Shown: positions 53,799-62,245 of the stretch, piece by piece | Layout of the letters: every line of letters begins with the position of its first letter | Position numbering within the stretch: the first letter of the stretch is position 1 | DNA from: Peribacillus frigoritolerans | Lineage (GTDB): Bacteria; Bacillota; Bacilli; Bacillales; Bacillaceae | NCBI RefSeq assembly: GCF_004358755.1 | Contig: NZ_SMZY01000004.1 | Coordinates: 124,001-188,000, forward strand | Length of the DNA: 64,000 nt | Direction: 5' to 3' | Position numbers and translations under genes: made by a program | The notes under the pieces: model-generated | The model's database searches: none | The model's input: only the letters and a program-made list of their open reading frames with translations | Told to the model about the DNA's origin: nothing

Positions 53799-54534
53799 TT
53801 ACATCCCCCCGGCCGTGTATCTTATTTTCGCCCTGTTTCTTCTGCTGCTTTTTATAGGTGAATTTCATGTGCTGCTTGGCCTTCAAATGAACCTGTCCTA
53901 TTACCGGAAGTCCGAGCGATTGTTCGATCTCATCTACACCCTTTACTGAATCGTCAAAATACTCCCTTACCATGGCAAGAGCAATACCGAAAAACACTCC
54001 CAAAAAGAGACCGATTGCCAAGTTTAAAATGGGATTGCTGATTCTCACTACCTGAGTCTCTCCATCTCTCAAAACTTTAATATCATTCACTTTGAAGACA
54101 TCATTCATTTTTTGCACAGATGTACTTGCAGTAAAACCAGCAAGATCCTTTGCAAATTCATCGTCGCTGTCTCTCACGACAATATTGATGATTTGAGAAT
54201 CCTTGCTGTTTTGAACAATAATTTTTTCTTCAAGCTTATCTTCATCGCTCAAATTAAATTCTTCCGCGACTGTATTGAGAACAATCGGGCTTTTAATAAA
54301 GTCAATTGATGATGCAAGCAGTCTATTAATATCCTGTGTATCACTATATTCTCCATCTACTTTTTGAAGCTTCCCTACGAGAATATATTCCGTTGCCTCA
54401 TAGGTTGGTTTAATGACATAGATTGTCATAAGAGCCGTTAATCCAAGCAGGCTGATTGCAGTTAGAACAATGATCATCATTCTTTTTCTGATAATTTTTA
54501 AGAATTTCTTTAAATCTATTCTTTCGTCCATCAT
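53791..54534 (-). CDS. epsA: Wzz/EpsA-like chain-length and kinase-activator protein
   Basis: A 247-residue membrane protein with two helices (about 17-40 and 168-190) enclosing an extracellular Wzz domain. The proximal PNPILNLAIG-type motif reads ISNPILNLAIGLFLG. The cytoplasmic tail is basic (KAKQHMKFTYKKQQKKQG). In B. subtilis EpsA activates the kinase EpsB; here its partner has lost its P-loop, so the pair may only control chain length. Confidence 0.87.
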   Translation of the reverse strand: MMDERIDLKKFLKIIRKRMMIIVLTAISLLGLTALMTIYVIKPTYEATEYILVGKLQKVDGEYSDTQDINRLLASSIDFIKSPIVLNTVAEEFNLSDEDKLEEKIIVQNSKDSQIINIVVRDSDDEFAKDLAGFTASTSVQKMNDVFKVNDIKVLRDGETQVVRISNPILNLAIGLFLGVFFGIALAMVREYFDDSVKGVDEIEQSLGLPVIGQVHLKAKQHMKFTYKKQQKKQGENKIHGRGDVSV

Positions 54535-54568
54535 AGCCTCCTACAATCCTTTTTCCTTCAAATTTTTT

Positions 54569-55498
54569 CTAGCGGATGCTTACAGCTTCGTCGTGATCGA
54601 TTGTCTTTTTTAATCCGGATCTGATCGTATCCTCCGGTGACCATTTCAGTTCTGATCTTGCTTTATCATTCGATAAGACACTATCTCGTATATCGCCTTC
54701 TCTTGCATCACAGAACAAAGGTGTTACATGGAAGTTTGAATTACTTTCAAATTCCTGAATGATATCAAGAACCGTTACTTGAGAACTGCTGCTGATATTA
54801 TAAATACCATTTTCTCCATAAGTGACAGCTGCTGCATTTGCCTTTGCGACATCTTTTACAAAAACAAAATCTCTTGTCTGATGTCCATCTCCAAAAATAT
54901 TCGGATTTTTTCCTGACAATATTTTTTCTTTGAAGATTGCAATGACGCCTGCTTCACCATTTGCATCCTGTCTCATTCCATATACATTTGAATACCTTAA
55001 AATAGCGTATGATAGGCCATAAAATTTTGAAAATAACTCTATATATGATTCAGCAGTCAGCTTAGACAATCCGTAAAATGAAATAGGCTGCGGGGGATGA
55101 TTTTCAGTTATAGGCAATTGACCGGGGTTTCCATATACTGCAGCGGACGAAGCAAAGATAAATTTCTTGATGTTATATTTAACAGATAAATTCAATAAAT
55201 TAATTGTTCCCATGATGTTTTCATCAGCATCATATAACGGCTGCAATGTAGAATTTGCCACCGAAACTTGAGCTGCCTGGTGAATGACCACATCAGGCTT
55301 TTCTGACATGAAGGCTGAATCTAAGGATTCTCTTATATCTGCCTTGATTAATTTCACACCGTTCGGTATTCTGCTTTCTTGCCCGGTTATTAAATTGTCA
55401 ATAACCACAACTTCATACTTTTTCTCCAATAATTCATCTACAATATGTGACCCAATGAATCCCGCCCCGCCCGTAACTAATACTTTCACTTCATTCAC
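54569..55498 (-). CDS. NAD-dependent sugar epimerase/dehydratase (UDP-glucose 4-epimerase-like)
   Basis: A 309-residue extended SDR enzyme. The NAD site is VTGGAGFIGSHIVDELL; the catalytic Ser region is FIFASSAAVYGNPG, and the Tyr-x3-Lys motif is FYGLSKLTAE. It fits UDP-glucose or UDP-GlcNAc 4-epimerases and supplies a nucleotide sugar for the polysaccharide. It is the first gene of the operon, directly behind the SinR-box region, 34 bases before the Wzz gene. Confidence 0.88.
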   Translation of the reverse strand: MNEVKVLVTGGAGFIGSHIVDELLEKKYEVVVIDNLITGQESRIPNGVKLIKADIRESLDSAFMSEKPDVVIHQAAQVSVANSTLQPLYDADENIMGTINLLNLSVKYNIKKFIFASSAAVYGNPGQLPITENHPPQPISFYGLSKLTAESYIELFSKFYGLSYAILRYSNVYGMRQDANGEAGVIAIFKEKILSGKNPNIFGDGHQTRDFVFVKDVAKANAAAVTYGENGIYNISSSSQVTVLDIIQEFESNSNFHVTPLFCDAREGDIRDSVLSNDKARSELKWSPEDTIRSGLKKTIDHDEAVSIR

Positions 55499-55533
55499 TC
55501 CCTAGTCTAAATGGCATAAAAGATCATTATTTT

Positions 55534-55706
55534 GTTCTTTTTAGCGAACTATAAACTGAGTATAATCTCTTTCGTTCTAAATAGAAAACTCTGTATCCGG
55601 TTATTTATTCTCATTTAAGAACGATTACGTTCAGTATCTCCTTCATTCTCTTATTTGCTCAATAATTCGTATTTTATAAAGAACATTTCTGGTAATATCG
55701 TTCTTT
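55534..55706 (-). promoter_or_regulatory. SinR operator cluster in the exopolysaccharide promoter region
   Basis: Exact GTTCTTT boxes stand at 55534-55540 (+), 55678-55684 (-) and 55700-55706 (+); the last two form a dyad with a 15-base centre. TAAGAAC at 55616-55622 matches 6 of 7 and GTTCTAA at 55574-55580 matches 5 of 7. A TATACT -10-like element (minus, 55564-55559) lies about 60 bases before the first gene, and the partial box at 55574 sits in its spacer. The consensus GTTCTYT is that of B. subtilis SinR. Confidence 0.65.
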
Positions 55707-55720
55707 AAAAAGTTTGTAAT

Positions 55721-55749
55721 TAAAAAACTTCCCGAATTTCAGGAAGTTA
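55721..55749 (-). terminator. Terminator after the anchored beta-helix gene
   Basis: AACTTCC-tgaaattcg-GGAAGTT on the minus strand followed by TTTTTAATT. It isolates the exopolysaccharide operon from the gene upstream. Confidence 0.78.
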
Positions 55750-55759
55750 AACTTAGCAA

Positions 55760-56740
55760 TTAGTTTTTTTCGATTGCGCTGTAATAAGTAAGATTATTGG
55801 ATTCTCCATTATCTTCAATATAGTCGCTTTCAAGATTTGTCCGAAGATAACTTCTCATTGACTCAGGGGAAAACTCTATCAAAGAAACAGTTTGATCGAT
55901 TTCATGCGGATCCCAGATCATCGCTTCAAAATAGTTGTCAGAGCCGCTTACATAGATTGCTTTCTCCGTTTTTTCCGTCAATTGAATTTGAATCCCTGTG
56001 AACTGGTTTCCTGTACTCTCATTAGGAACAGATATAGAACTGTCAATGGCAATGCCGGTCAAACAATTGTCCAGAGTAATATTTGTAAATCGGTTCCCAT
56101 TTATAAAGCTGTATTCATCACCTGGAGGCTTTTCAGACTTCAAATAGATTCCATATTCAAAGCCTGCTATGTTTATTTCTGAAAAATTGACAAAACTGAT
56201 AAAATGATTGGGTCCTTTCGCATAAAGATTTATAGCTTTGCCTTTATTGCTTCCGCTGGAATTTATTATCGCCACGTTGTGAACTCTTGTTCTCTCTGCA
56301 GACCAAAACTTTTCCCTGCCATTTAAATAAATGACCTCCGAATCGAACTCAGCGTTGGTCACCTCAATGATTCCATTGGTTATAGAAGCATTCTTCTCAA
56401 GCACAATCGCCCGGAAATTCCCCTCAACATAGATCTTTGTATTTTGTCCGAGTTCTAATTCGACTCCTTCTTTCAAATGCAAACCTGATTTTATCACATA
56501 GTGATGATTGCCAGTCAGTCTGACTTTGCCTATTTTAGAAGAATGACTGTGATCAATCGCTTTTTGAATAGCCTTGGCATCATCCTCAAGGTCTTCTCCA
56601 TCAGCTCCAAAATCACTGGCGCTCACATATTCCTCCCTTTCACGGCTCTTTTTATCACCAAATATTTGTACAGCTAATAGGACTGTGATTATAACTAAAA
56701 CGAAGAGCACTGATAGGGAAAGCACTTTCTTTATCGCCAT
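55760..56740 (-). CDS. Membrane-anchored beta-helix (pectate lyase-like) protein
   Basis: A 326-residue protein with an N-terminal membrane segment (about 6-27, uncleaved or signal-anchor) and an extracellular right-handed beta-helix of the pectate_lyase_3 type. The start VSASDFGADGEDLEDDAKAIQKAID is the classic opening of this fold in tail-spikes and glycan lyases. Repeats rich in Asn/Ile/Phe follow (FSEINIAGFEYGIYL, NRFTNITLDNCLTGIAI). I see no assured catalytic residues. The neighbouring operon suggests it binds, modifies or cuts the exopolysaccharide at the cell surface. A paralogue lies just upstream. Confidence 0.72.
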   Translation of the reverse strand: MAIKKVLSLSVLFVLVIITVLLAVQIFGDKKSREREEYVSASDFGADGEDLEDDAKAIQKAIDHSHSSKIGKVRLTGNHHYVIKSGLHLKEGVELELGQNTKIYVEGNFRAIVLEKNASITNGIIEVTNAEFDSEVIYLNGREKFWSAERTRVHNVAIINSSGSNKGKAINLYAKGPNHFISFVNFSEINIAGFEYGIYLKSEKPPGDEYSFINGNRFTNITLDNCLTGIAIDSSISVPNESTGNQFTGIQIQLTEKTEKAIYVSGSDNYFEAMIWDPHEIDQTVSLIEFSPESMRSYLRTNLESDYIEDNGESNNLTYYSAIEKN

Positions 56741-56821
56741 TTTCTTCCTCCTTCTATATCTTGACCAACATCAATGATTTCTTCTTTTACAGGCTCATTT
56801 CCTTCAATATTCTCTCTATGA

Positions 56822-56859
56822 AAAAATAAAAAAGTGAATTGTCAGCTGTCAATTCACTT
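56822..56859 (-). terminator. Terminator between the two beta-helix genes
   Basis: AAGTGAATTG-acagctga-CAATTCACTT on the minus strand followed by TTTTATTTTT. Confidence 0.88.
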
Positions 56860-56869
56860 AAGAAGATGA

Positions 56870-57703
56870 TCAATTTTTCTTATTAAAGCGTCCTCTGTCT
56901 AGCATTTTTTCAACAGGAATACTCATGAAGTTCACTGTATTGTATGAGCTTGCTGCGGTAAATTCAACAATTGGTCTAGTATGTGTAATCAGCTGGAGGT
57001 CCCATGCAACTCCATTAAATTCATTATACTGCCCATTAATCGTTAACAATTTATTCGTCATACCTGAAGGCTGAATCTGCATATTTACAAACTGATTGCC
57101 GCTGCATTCATTTGGAATCGTTTCGCTTGAAGTCAATACGACTGCATTCACACAATCATCAATTGAGAAATTGACAAAACGGTTTGCATTCACCCAGCTG
57201 TAGCCGCTGGCAGGTTTGACTGCCTGAAGCTTTACTGCTGTATTGAGTCCTGCAAAATTGATATTTTCGAAGTTGACAAAGGAAATTTCATGACCTGTGC
57301 CGTTTGAGTAGAGAGAAAGGCCTGTTCCTTTATAACTCTCACTCCAATTTATGATATTTACGTTTTCAATTTTTGATTTGTTCCAGGTGTTGTAGTATTT
57401 GTACTTTCCGTCCAAATAAATCACAACTGAATTAAATGTTGAATCATCTATTGCGATATAAGCACCTGAAAGAGATGCATTTTTTTGCAGCTCAATGACG
57501 CGGAAGTTACCATAGACAATGAAACGGGAACCGTAATTGAATAATAGTTTGACACCCTCTTTAATCACAATTGGACCCGTAATAATATATTCCCTATTTC
57601 CAAGCTCCACTAGCTTATCTGCATTGTTCTTTGCATAATCAATCGCTGCCTGTATTTTGGCTGAATCGTTCGCGCCCTGAAAATTTTCTACCAACACACT
57701 CAT
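56870..57703 (-). CDS. Beta-helix protein without export signal, paralogue of the anchored one
   Basis: A 277-residue protein aligned along its whole length with its neighbour: the shared landmarks include ENFQGANDSAKIQAAIDYAK, GNFRVIELQKNASLSG, SFVNFENINFAGLNTAVKL and NECSGNQFVNMQIQPSG. It lacks any signal peptide or membrane segment and starts directly with the beta-helix, so it is either cytoplasmic, released by another route, or secreted by a non-Sec system. It has its own terminator. Function unknown; a role with the polysaccharide is inferred from linkage. Confidence 0.7.
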   Translation of the reverse strand: MSVLVENFQGANDSAKIQAAIDYAKNNADKLVELGNREYIITGPIVIKEGVKLLFNYGSRFIVYGNFRVIELQKNASLSGAYIAIDDSTFNSVVIYLDGKYKYYNTWNKSKIENVNIINWSESYKGTGLSLYSNGTGHEISFVNFENINFAGLNTAVKLQAVKPASGYSWVNANRFVNFSIDDCVNAVVLTSSETIPNECSGNQFVNMQIQPSGMTNKLLTINGQYNEFNGVAWDLQLITHTRPIVEFTAASSYNTVNFMSIPVEKMLDRGRFNKKN

Positions 57704-57811
57704 ATGTTCACGTCCTGTATAATTTGTTACTTTGCCGTACTATTAATCTCACAGCGAAGTATTACTTTATTTTATGTCGAATTCTGCTGATTGCTACGTA
57801 TTTTTATAGAA

Positions 57812-57840
57812 GAAAAAGCCCGCTAATAGAATCAGCGGGC
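57812..57840 (-). terminator. Terminator after the TPR-GTPase gene
   Basis: GCCCGCT-gattctatt-AGCGGGC on the minus strand followed by TTTTTC. Confidence 0.88.
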
Positions 57841-57852
57841 AAAGAAAAACGA

Positions 57853-60567
57853 CTATTTATTCAGGTTATGAGAATACGTATTTTCCTCATTCGCCTTCAC
57901 CATAAATTCATATTGAAGGAGTCTTACTTCGAAGAGGCGCAATGGATCGTAATAGATTTCAGGACTTGCTTTCATTTTCTCAAGCGTTGCTTTTGAACTT
58001 GCAATTTCATTTTCTGATTCTTTAATAGTCTGTTCTACATACAGAATCGGATTTTGGAAGAACATGATGATGTCCGCTTTTAGAGCTTTTTCAAATAAGC
58101 CGAATTCGAGGAAGAATTTTTTTGAAATTTCTTCTGCTGTGTCCTCGTAGTTTTTGCTTTCAACATATTTTTTATATTGGTTGTACAGCATTGATTTATT
58201 TTGAGGCATCGCAGCGAACAGTTTTCCTGCACTTTTCAGCAGGAATTCAGTCGGCTTGAATCTGAGCAGGATATTCTGCTCGTCAACATCCGCTCTGCTT
58301 GTCATTCGGTTTAAATCCCGGCGCCAGTCTTCAATGATTTTAAAATCGCAGAGAAGCTTCATTTTTTCTACGCCGTATAAACCGTTGAAAGATAGGCTCA
58401 TTTCATCAAGATATGCCTGACTTTCATTCAGCTCTTCATTTGATTGTGCAAGCCATTCCCGGAGAGCTGTCTGAAACTTTGGAATCAGGTTCTGATGAAC
58501 ATACGCGTCTATTTCTTCATTCATTTTCTTGTTTAATGTGATGTGAATCTGGCTGAAATCACTGTTTTCGCTGATATGAGCTGAACAGCTGCGCAATATT
58601 TTCGGCAGCTGCACAGCCATGTCTCTTTTCATCTCGGCAGTTACTTCACGATAGGAAGCTGAGATGGTTTTTGCCTTTTCCTGCTCCACGTCTCTTAAAT
58701 GATTCATGAAACCGTTCAGTCTTACTAAGATATCCTCGTTCCATTTCACCGACTCTACTAATCGATTCTCCATTTGAACCCGTTTGTTCAAAAGATCCGT
58801 GAGTGTCTTGCGAATGAAATAAAGAAGTTTTGCCGTGCGTTTCTCTTCAAGCTTTGCATCCGATCTGCTGAAAACAGTATTTAAGAATTCTTTCAATCCA
58901 TTAAGATGATCAGGTGAAAAAGCAAAAACCTGAGACTGCGGGAAGAACTGGTTGATGGTTCCCTGCAGCTCTTCTGCCAATTTCCACTGTTCAGATGAGT
59001 GATTCAGAATAAAGTGAAACGGTGTATCAACAGCATATTCCTGAAGCTTCATCAGCAGTTCAAGCTCGTGCTCGTTAAAAGGCGTATTTTTATCAAGGAC
59101 AAATAGCATTCCGTCTGATATCGGAAGAAATTCAGCTGTTTGTTCTACATCTCCAAGACGGTCAAGTTCAGGTGTATGCAAGAATACCGTCTTGTTTTCT
59201 TCTAATAGAGCAGATGGCCACTTCACTTCAATCCACGTATTTTCTGATTCCTGATACTCGGGATTATCAGATATCCTTTTGATGCCGGCATCAGTAATTT
59301 CATTCATCTCCGCCAAATCACCTTCAGATCGTACAAATACAGGTGAACCCGTGCGGCTGACCAGATTTTCGTGAAGGATATGATTAATAAAATCAGATTT
59401 GCCGCTTTCAGAAGTGCCGCTGATTAAAAGATGGGATGTATTTAGATCCGAAAGCCCGGAAACAAGCCATTTCTTTTTATAGCCCACTTCGATATGGTTG
59501 TTTTCAGCCCAAGCAACAAGAGATTTAAATAAGTCCAGGCTGTATTCAAGACTGATGCTGTCATGTTCAGAATTAAAGATCAGCTTTTCAGCTGTCTTAA
59601 GACTCTCCGCATCCATTGCTGAAGGGAAAATTTCACTCCATGCAAGCACAGCAGTTGCCGCAAATAACGCTTTTGACTGATTTGCAAGCTTTTGCCAGTT
59701 TGATAATAGGACAGGAACGATATCCTCTAAATCCTTTACCAAATAAGTGCCATTAATCACACTTAAGTAAGTGTTCTGATGAATATCAGACATCTTCGTC
59801 CATGATTCAAACGGCTGCACTTCAACATTAAGGAAAATGGTATTAACGGTTTTCAGCCATGATAAGTAAGAGTCTTCATGGCGGTAGCTTTCCCACAAGG
59901 AAGCCGTAACTTTCTGAAATGATTTTTGATTGATTCGGAACAGAGAAATAAGCGGCTGATAAAAATATTCCGGATCAAACGATTTCGTATATCCTGCTTG
60001 AACATATTCATCCAGCAGCTCAAACCATTGCAGCGATTCCGTCCGCATGCCCTCACTTACAGCAAGCTCCACGGCATTCTTCCAATCCTGCTGATCCTCA
60101 TAGAAAGATCGGGCAAGATCCGTTACATTCGGATAATCAGAATTTATATCCAGTGCCTTTTTAATGACCTTATATGCAAGTTCAATCTTGTCCCTTACTA
60201 AATAGAGTGAAAATAATTCAAGCGCCACTTCCATCTTCAAAGTCTTCGAATCACTTTGAATGGATGTGTAAATATCCTCTGCAGCTGAAAGAAGACCAAG
60301 CGCATAATAAGAGTCCGCAATATTTTTCTTGGCCCATGGCTCTAATTCATTGCTGATATTTTCCCACTTAAAAATAGCTGTCTCATAATCTTTGTTGTGA
60401 AAATAGACCTCGCCCTGCGCGAAGCGAATAAAGGACAGATCATATACTTCCTTTGCCTGCTCCTCGAAATAAAGTTCGCCGAGCACCTGTACCGGCTGAG
60501 CGGAAGCACTGTCTTCCATAAACCTTTCAAAATATGCTTTATGAATCAACTGTTTATCGTTTGTCAT
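57853..60567 (-). CDS. Large TPR plus dynamin-like GTPase protein
   Basis: A 904-residue cytoplasmic protein. The N-terminal half has helical TPR-like repeats (about 35-200, e.g. VYFHNKDYETAIFKWENI, YYALGLLSAAEDIYTSI). A P-loop ISGTSESGKS (about 384-391) opens a GTPase-like domain in the style of dynamins; the later switch is HTPELDRLGD where DTPG is expected, and the specificity motif N/TKxD appears as ILNHSSE. The C-terminal 350 residues form long helices (KWNEDILVRLNGFMNHLRDVEQ). ATG 60567 follows GGAGG by 5 bases; the upstream GTG is inside that site. A membrane-remodelling or scaffold role is possible. I do not know a characterised member. Confidence 0.68.
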   Translation of the reverse strand: MTNDKQLIHKAYFERFMEDSASAQPVQVLGELYFEEQAKEVYDLSFIRFAQGEVYFHNKDYETAIFKWENISNELEPWAKKNIADSYYALGLLSAAEDIYTSIQSDSKTLKMEVALELFSLYLVRDKIELAYKVIKKALDINSDYPNVTDLARSFYEDQQDWKNAVELAVSEGMRTESLQWFELLDEYVQAGYTKSFDPEYFYQPLISLFRINQKSFQKVTASLWESYRHEDSYLSWLKTVNTIFLNVEVQPFESWTKMSDIHQNTYLSVINGTYLVKDLEDIVPVLLSNWQKLANQSKALFAATAVLAWSEIFPSAMDAESLKTAEKLIFNSEHDSISLEYSLDLFKSLVAWAENNHIEVGYKKKWLVSGLSDLNTSHLLISGTSESGKSDFINHILHENLVSRTGSPVFVRSEGDLAEMNEITDAGIKRISDNPEYQESENTWIEVKWPSALLEENKTVFLHTPELDRLGDVEQTAEFLPISDGMLFVLDKNTPFNEHELELLMKLQEYAVDTPFHFILNHSSEQWKLAEELQGTINQFFPQSQVFAFSPDHLNGLKEFLNTVFSRSDAKLEEKRTAKLLYFIRKTLTDLLNKRVQMENRLVESVKWNEDILVRLNGFMNHLRDVEQEKAKTISASYREVTAEMKRDMAVQLPKILRSCSAHISENSDFSQIHITLNKKMNEEIDAYVHQNLIPKFQTALREWLAQSNEELNESQAYLDEMSLSFNGLYGVEKMKLLCDFKIIEDWRRDLNRMTSRADVDEQNILLRFKPTEFLLKSAGKLFAAMPQNKSMLYNQYKKYVESKNYEDTAEEISKKFFLEFGLFEKALKADIIMFFQNPILYVEQTIKESENEIASSKATLEKMKASPEIYYDPLRLFEVRLLQYEFMVKANEENTYSHNLNK

Positions 60568-60636
60568 TTTATCCTCCACCTAACGTACACTAGAAACTTA
60601 TCTATAATAGTCTATTCTATCAAAAGATGCATTTAG

Positions 60637-60860
60637 AATGCTTTATTTGTGTATACCCGTTTTGACCGTTTTTACACTACAAAGGATCTAGTTGGAATAA
60701 ACAATGATATCTCACTGGGCTTTAAGTTGGAATTTAGATGTATGTATTATCCAGAATTCATTGAATTAATGGCAAACACCGGTAATTAAAAGGATAATTT
60801 TTCCTTATATAGTGGTCGAGTGATTCTAAAGACTTATTTTACAGGTAAAATAAGCTAATT
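60637..60860 (+). pseudogene. Gene remnant, possibly the end of a methyltransferase
   Basis: Between two stops, codons 60637-60789 read TTKDLVGINNDISLGFKLEF and MYYPEFIELMANTGN, which look like coding sequence and recall the end of class I SAM methyltransferases (PEFIELMANTG). After TAA the same frame continues with KDNFSLYSGRVILKTYF. No start codon or ribosome site exists. The rest of the 384-base gap (60568-60951) holds only a terminator. Confidence 0.35.
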
Positions 60861-60884
60861 CGTTTCCGAACCTTCTGTTGAAAA

Positions 60885-60917
60885 TAATAAAAGACACCTT
60901 TTCTATGGTGCCTTTTT
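60885..60917. terminator. Terminator of the toxin module
   Basis: AAGGCACC and GGTGTCTT pair on the minus strand around 8 bases and run into TTATTATTTT; the plus strand also ends in T. Confidence 0.78.
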
Positions 60918-60951
60918 CCGAGATTTTAAAACCTTCTATTTATCTTTGAAA

Positions 60952-61349
60952 CTAAAACCCAAGTATCGACACTCTCTCTTCAAATACATCCAACTCATAA
61001 AAAGGAATACATACTGTATACTCGTACTTGGAATGGGTTTCCAGGTTCAGCTTCTTCCATGCCTCAGGATTGCTTGTCATAAGAATGATTTTCTGGCTCT
61101 CATTATCATAACCGATGATGCCAAAATCAAATCCTTTATAGAACGTTGATGGGATGATTTCATAAGCATCATCAAGATCTTCTTTATCGACAGACTTCAC
61201 ATAAACACCTGTAATACTTTTTGAACTGATGACGAAACCATTCAATATATATCTGAGGAGTCTCTGGATATTAATTTCACTTGATTGTTCCTTGCAATAA
61301 TAGAGTATTCTTTTCCTCTATACACCGCATACTTCCCTTTTTTAATCAT
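60952..61349 (-). pseudogene. Frameshifted second copy of the candidate immunity gene
   Basis: ATG 61349 opens MIKKGKYAVYRGKEYSII and runs to a stop after RDSSDIY. Shifting the frame by one base in the ATATATA tract near 61247 restores a reading to 60952 (SKSITGVYVKSVDKEDLDDAYE to YELDVFEERVSILGF). The combined 133 residues match the intact paralogue at 61841-62245 along its whole length: both have two YxxYKGxE/F modules and end in ILGF. One missing base explains it. It may be an inactive copy, or a base error in the sequence. The 97-residue second half could start at TTG 61245. Confidence 0.72.
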
Positions 61350-61439
61350 GTAGCATCCGCCCCTATTTAAAAGAAAAAGAGAGGATTAACCTCCTCCCTA
61401 ATTCCAAATATCATTACCATGCCAACTCTTCTATAAAAC

Positions 61440-61844
61440 TCAGCCTTTAAAAAAGTTCTGTTTCTTTCTCATCATATCTAGCTCTTGCGGAATAAGCAGC
61501 TTTGATAACGGGGTGTCCGGATTTAATATAATCCCTGTTTGTCCATCTATCTGGTTAAGCACTTCTTGAAAGGATACAGCAATGGCTGTACTGTTCTTGA
61601 ACATTTTCTCGATTGGAAATTTTGAAGAAAAGACAGGCAATAGCTTCCGGGTTTTCTTCTCCATTATCTGAACCTGCTTCAGCGAAAATAATACATCTTG
61701 TCCATCGGCATCTAGTTCACTTGTTTGCTTTTTAATCAGCCAAATCGTACTTTTCCCGAGTTTTTCGTAAAAGTCAGCTATTTTATCGCTGTGACTCATG
61801 GCATCAATCAAAGCTTTTTCTAAGGTGTTGAATGGATTGCTCAT
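61440..61844 (-). CDS. SseB-like protein
   Basis: A 134-residue soluble protein. ALIDAMSHSDKIADFYEKLGKSTIWLI, then LLPVFSSKFPIEKMFKN and GIILNPDTPLSKLLIPQEL, give the pattern of the SseB N-terminal domain, found in many proteins of type VII toxin and immunity regions. Its stop and the start of the preceding gene overlap by 4 bases (ATGA), so it is made together with the immunity protein. Function unknown; an accessory or second immunity role is possible. Confidence 0.72.
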   Translation of the reverse strand: MSNPFNTLEKALIDAMSHSDKIADFYEKLGKSTIWLIKKQTSELDADGQDVLFSLKQVQIMEKKTRKLLPVFSSKFPIEKMFKNSTAIAVSFQEVLNQIDGQTGIILNPDTPLSKLLIPQELDMMRKKQNFFKG

Positions 61845-62245
61845 TTTTCTCCGAATCCCAAAATCGGGCTCTTTTTCTCTGAGATGCTTACTTCTTCAAA
61901 ATCAACAGTTTTTATATACTCATATTTTCCGAGTGATGAAAATCCATGATCATCTACTGTGTTTGGATCAATGGATTTCAAGATGACTGTCCGTTCTGCC
62001 TCATTGACGCCTTCCACAATAAATTCCCGGCCTTTATAGATGGCATAAGGTTTATACTCATAGGCATTCTCTAATTCAGATTGAGCAATTTCTTTAATGA
62101 AAATGTTCTTCTTCAATCCTGCTGCCTGAAATCCCGCTCCTTGAGCTGCTTTGTCACGCGTGCGCAAAGTGACCTTTCCGCTTCCTTCAGGGATGATTGA
62201 ATACTCTTTCCCTTTATAGATGCCGTATTCTCCTTTTTTAATCAT
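61841..62245 (-). CDS. Candidate immunity protein for the adjacent toxin
   Basis: A 134-residue soluble protein built from two similar modules, each opening YGIYKGKEYSII and YAIYKGREFIVEG, and ending PILGFGEK. It follows the toxin gene with an 8-base overlap and a GAGGAG ribosome site, the classic position of an immunity gene. I cannot name the family. A frameshifted copy lies two genes downstream. Confidence 0.68.
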   Translation of the reverse strand: MIKKGEYGIYKGKEYSIIPEGSGKVTLRTRDKAAQGAGFQAAGLKKNIFIKEIAQSELENAYEYKPYAIYKGREFIVEGVNEAERTVILKSIDPNTVDDHGFSSLGKYEYIKTVDFEEVSISEKKSPILGFGEK

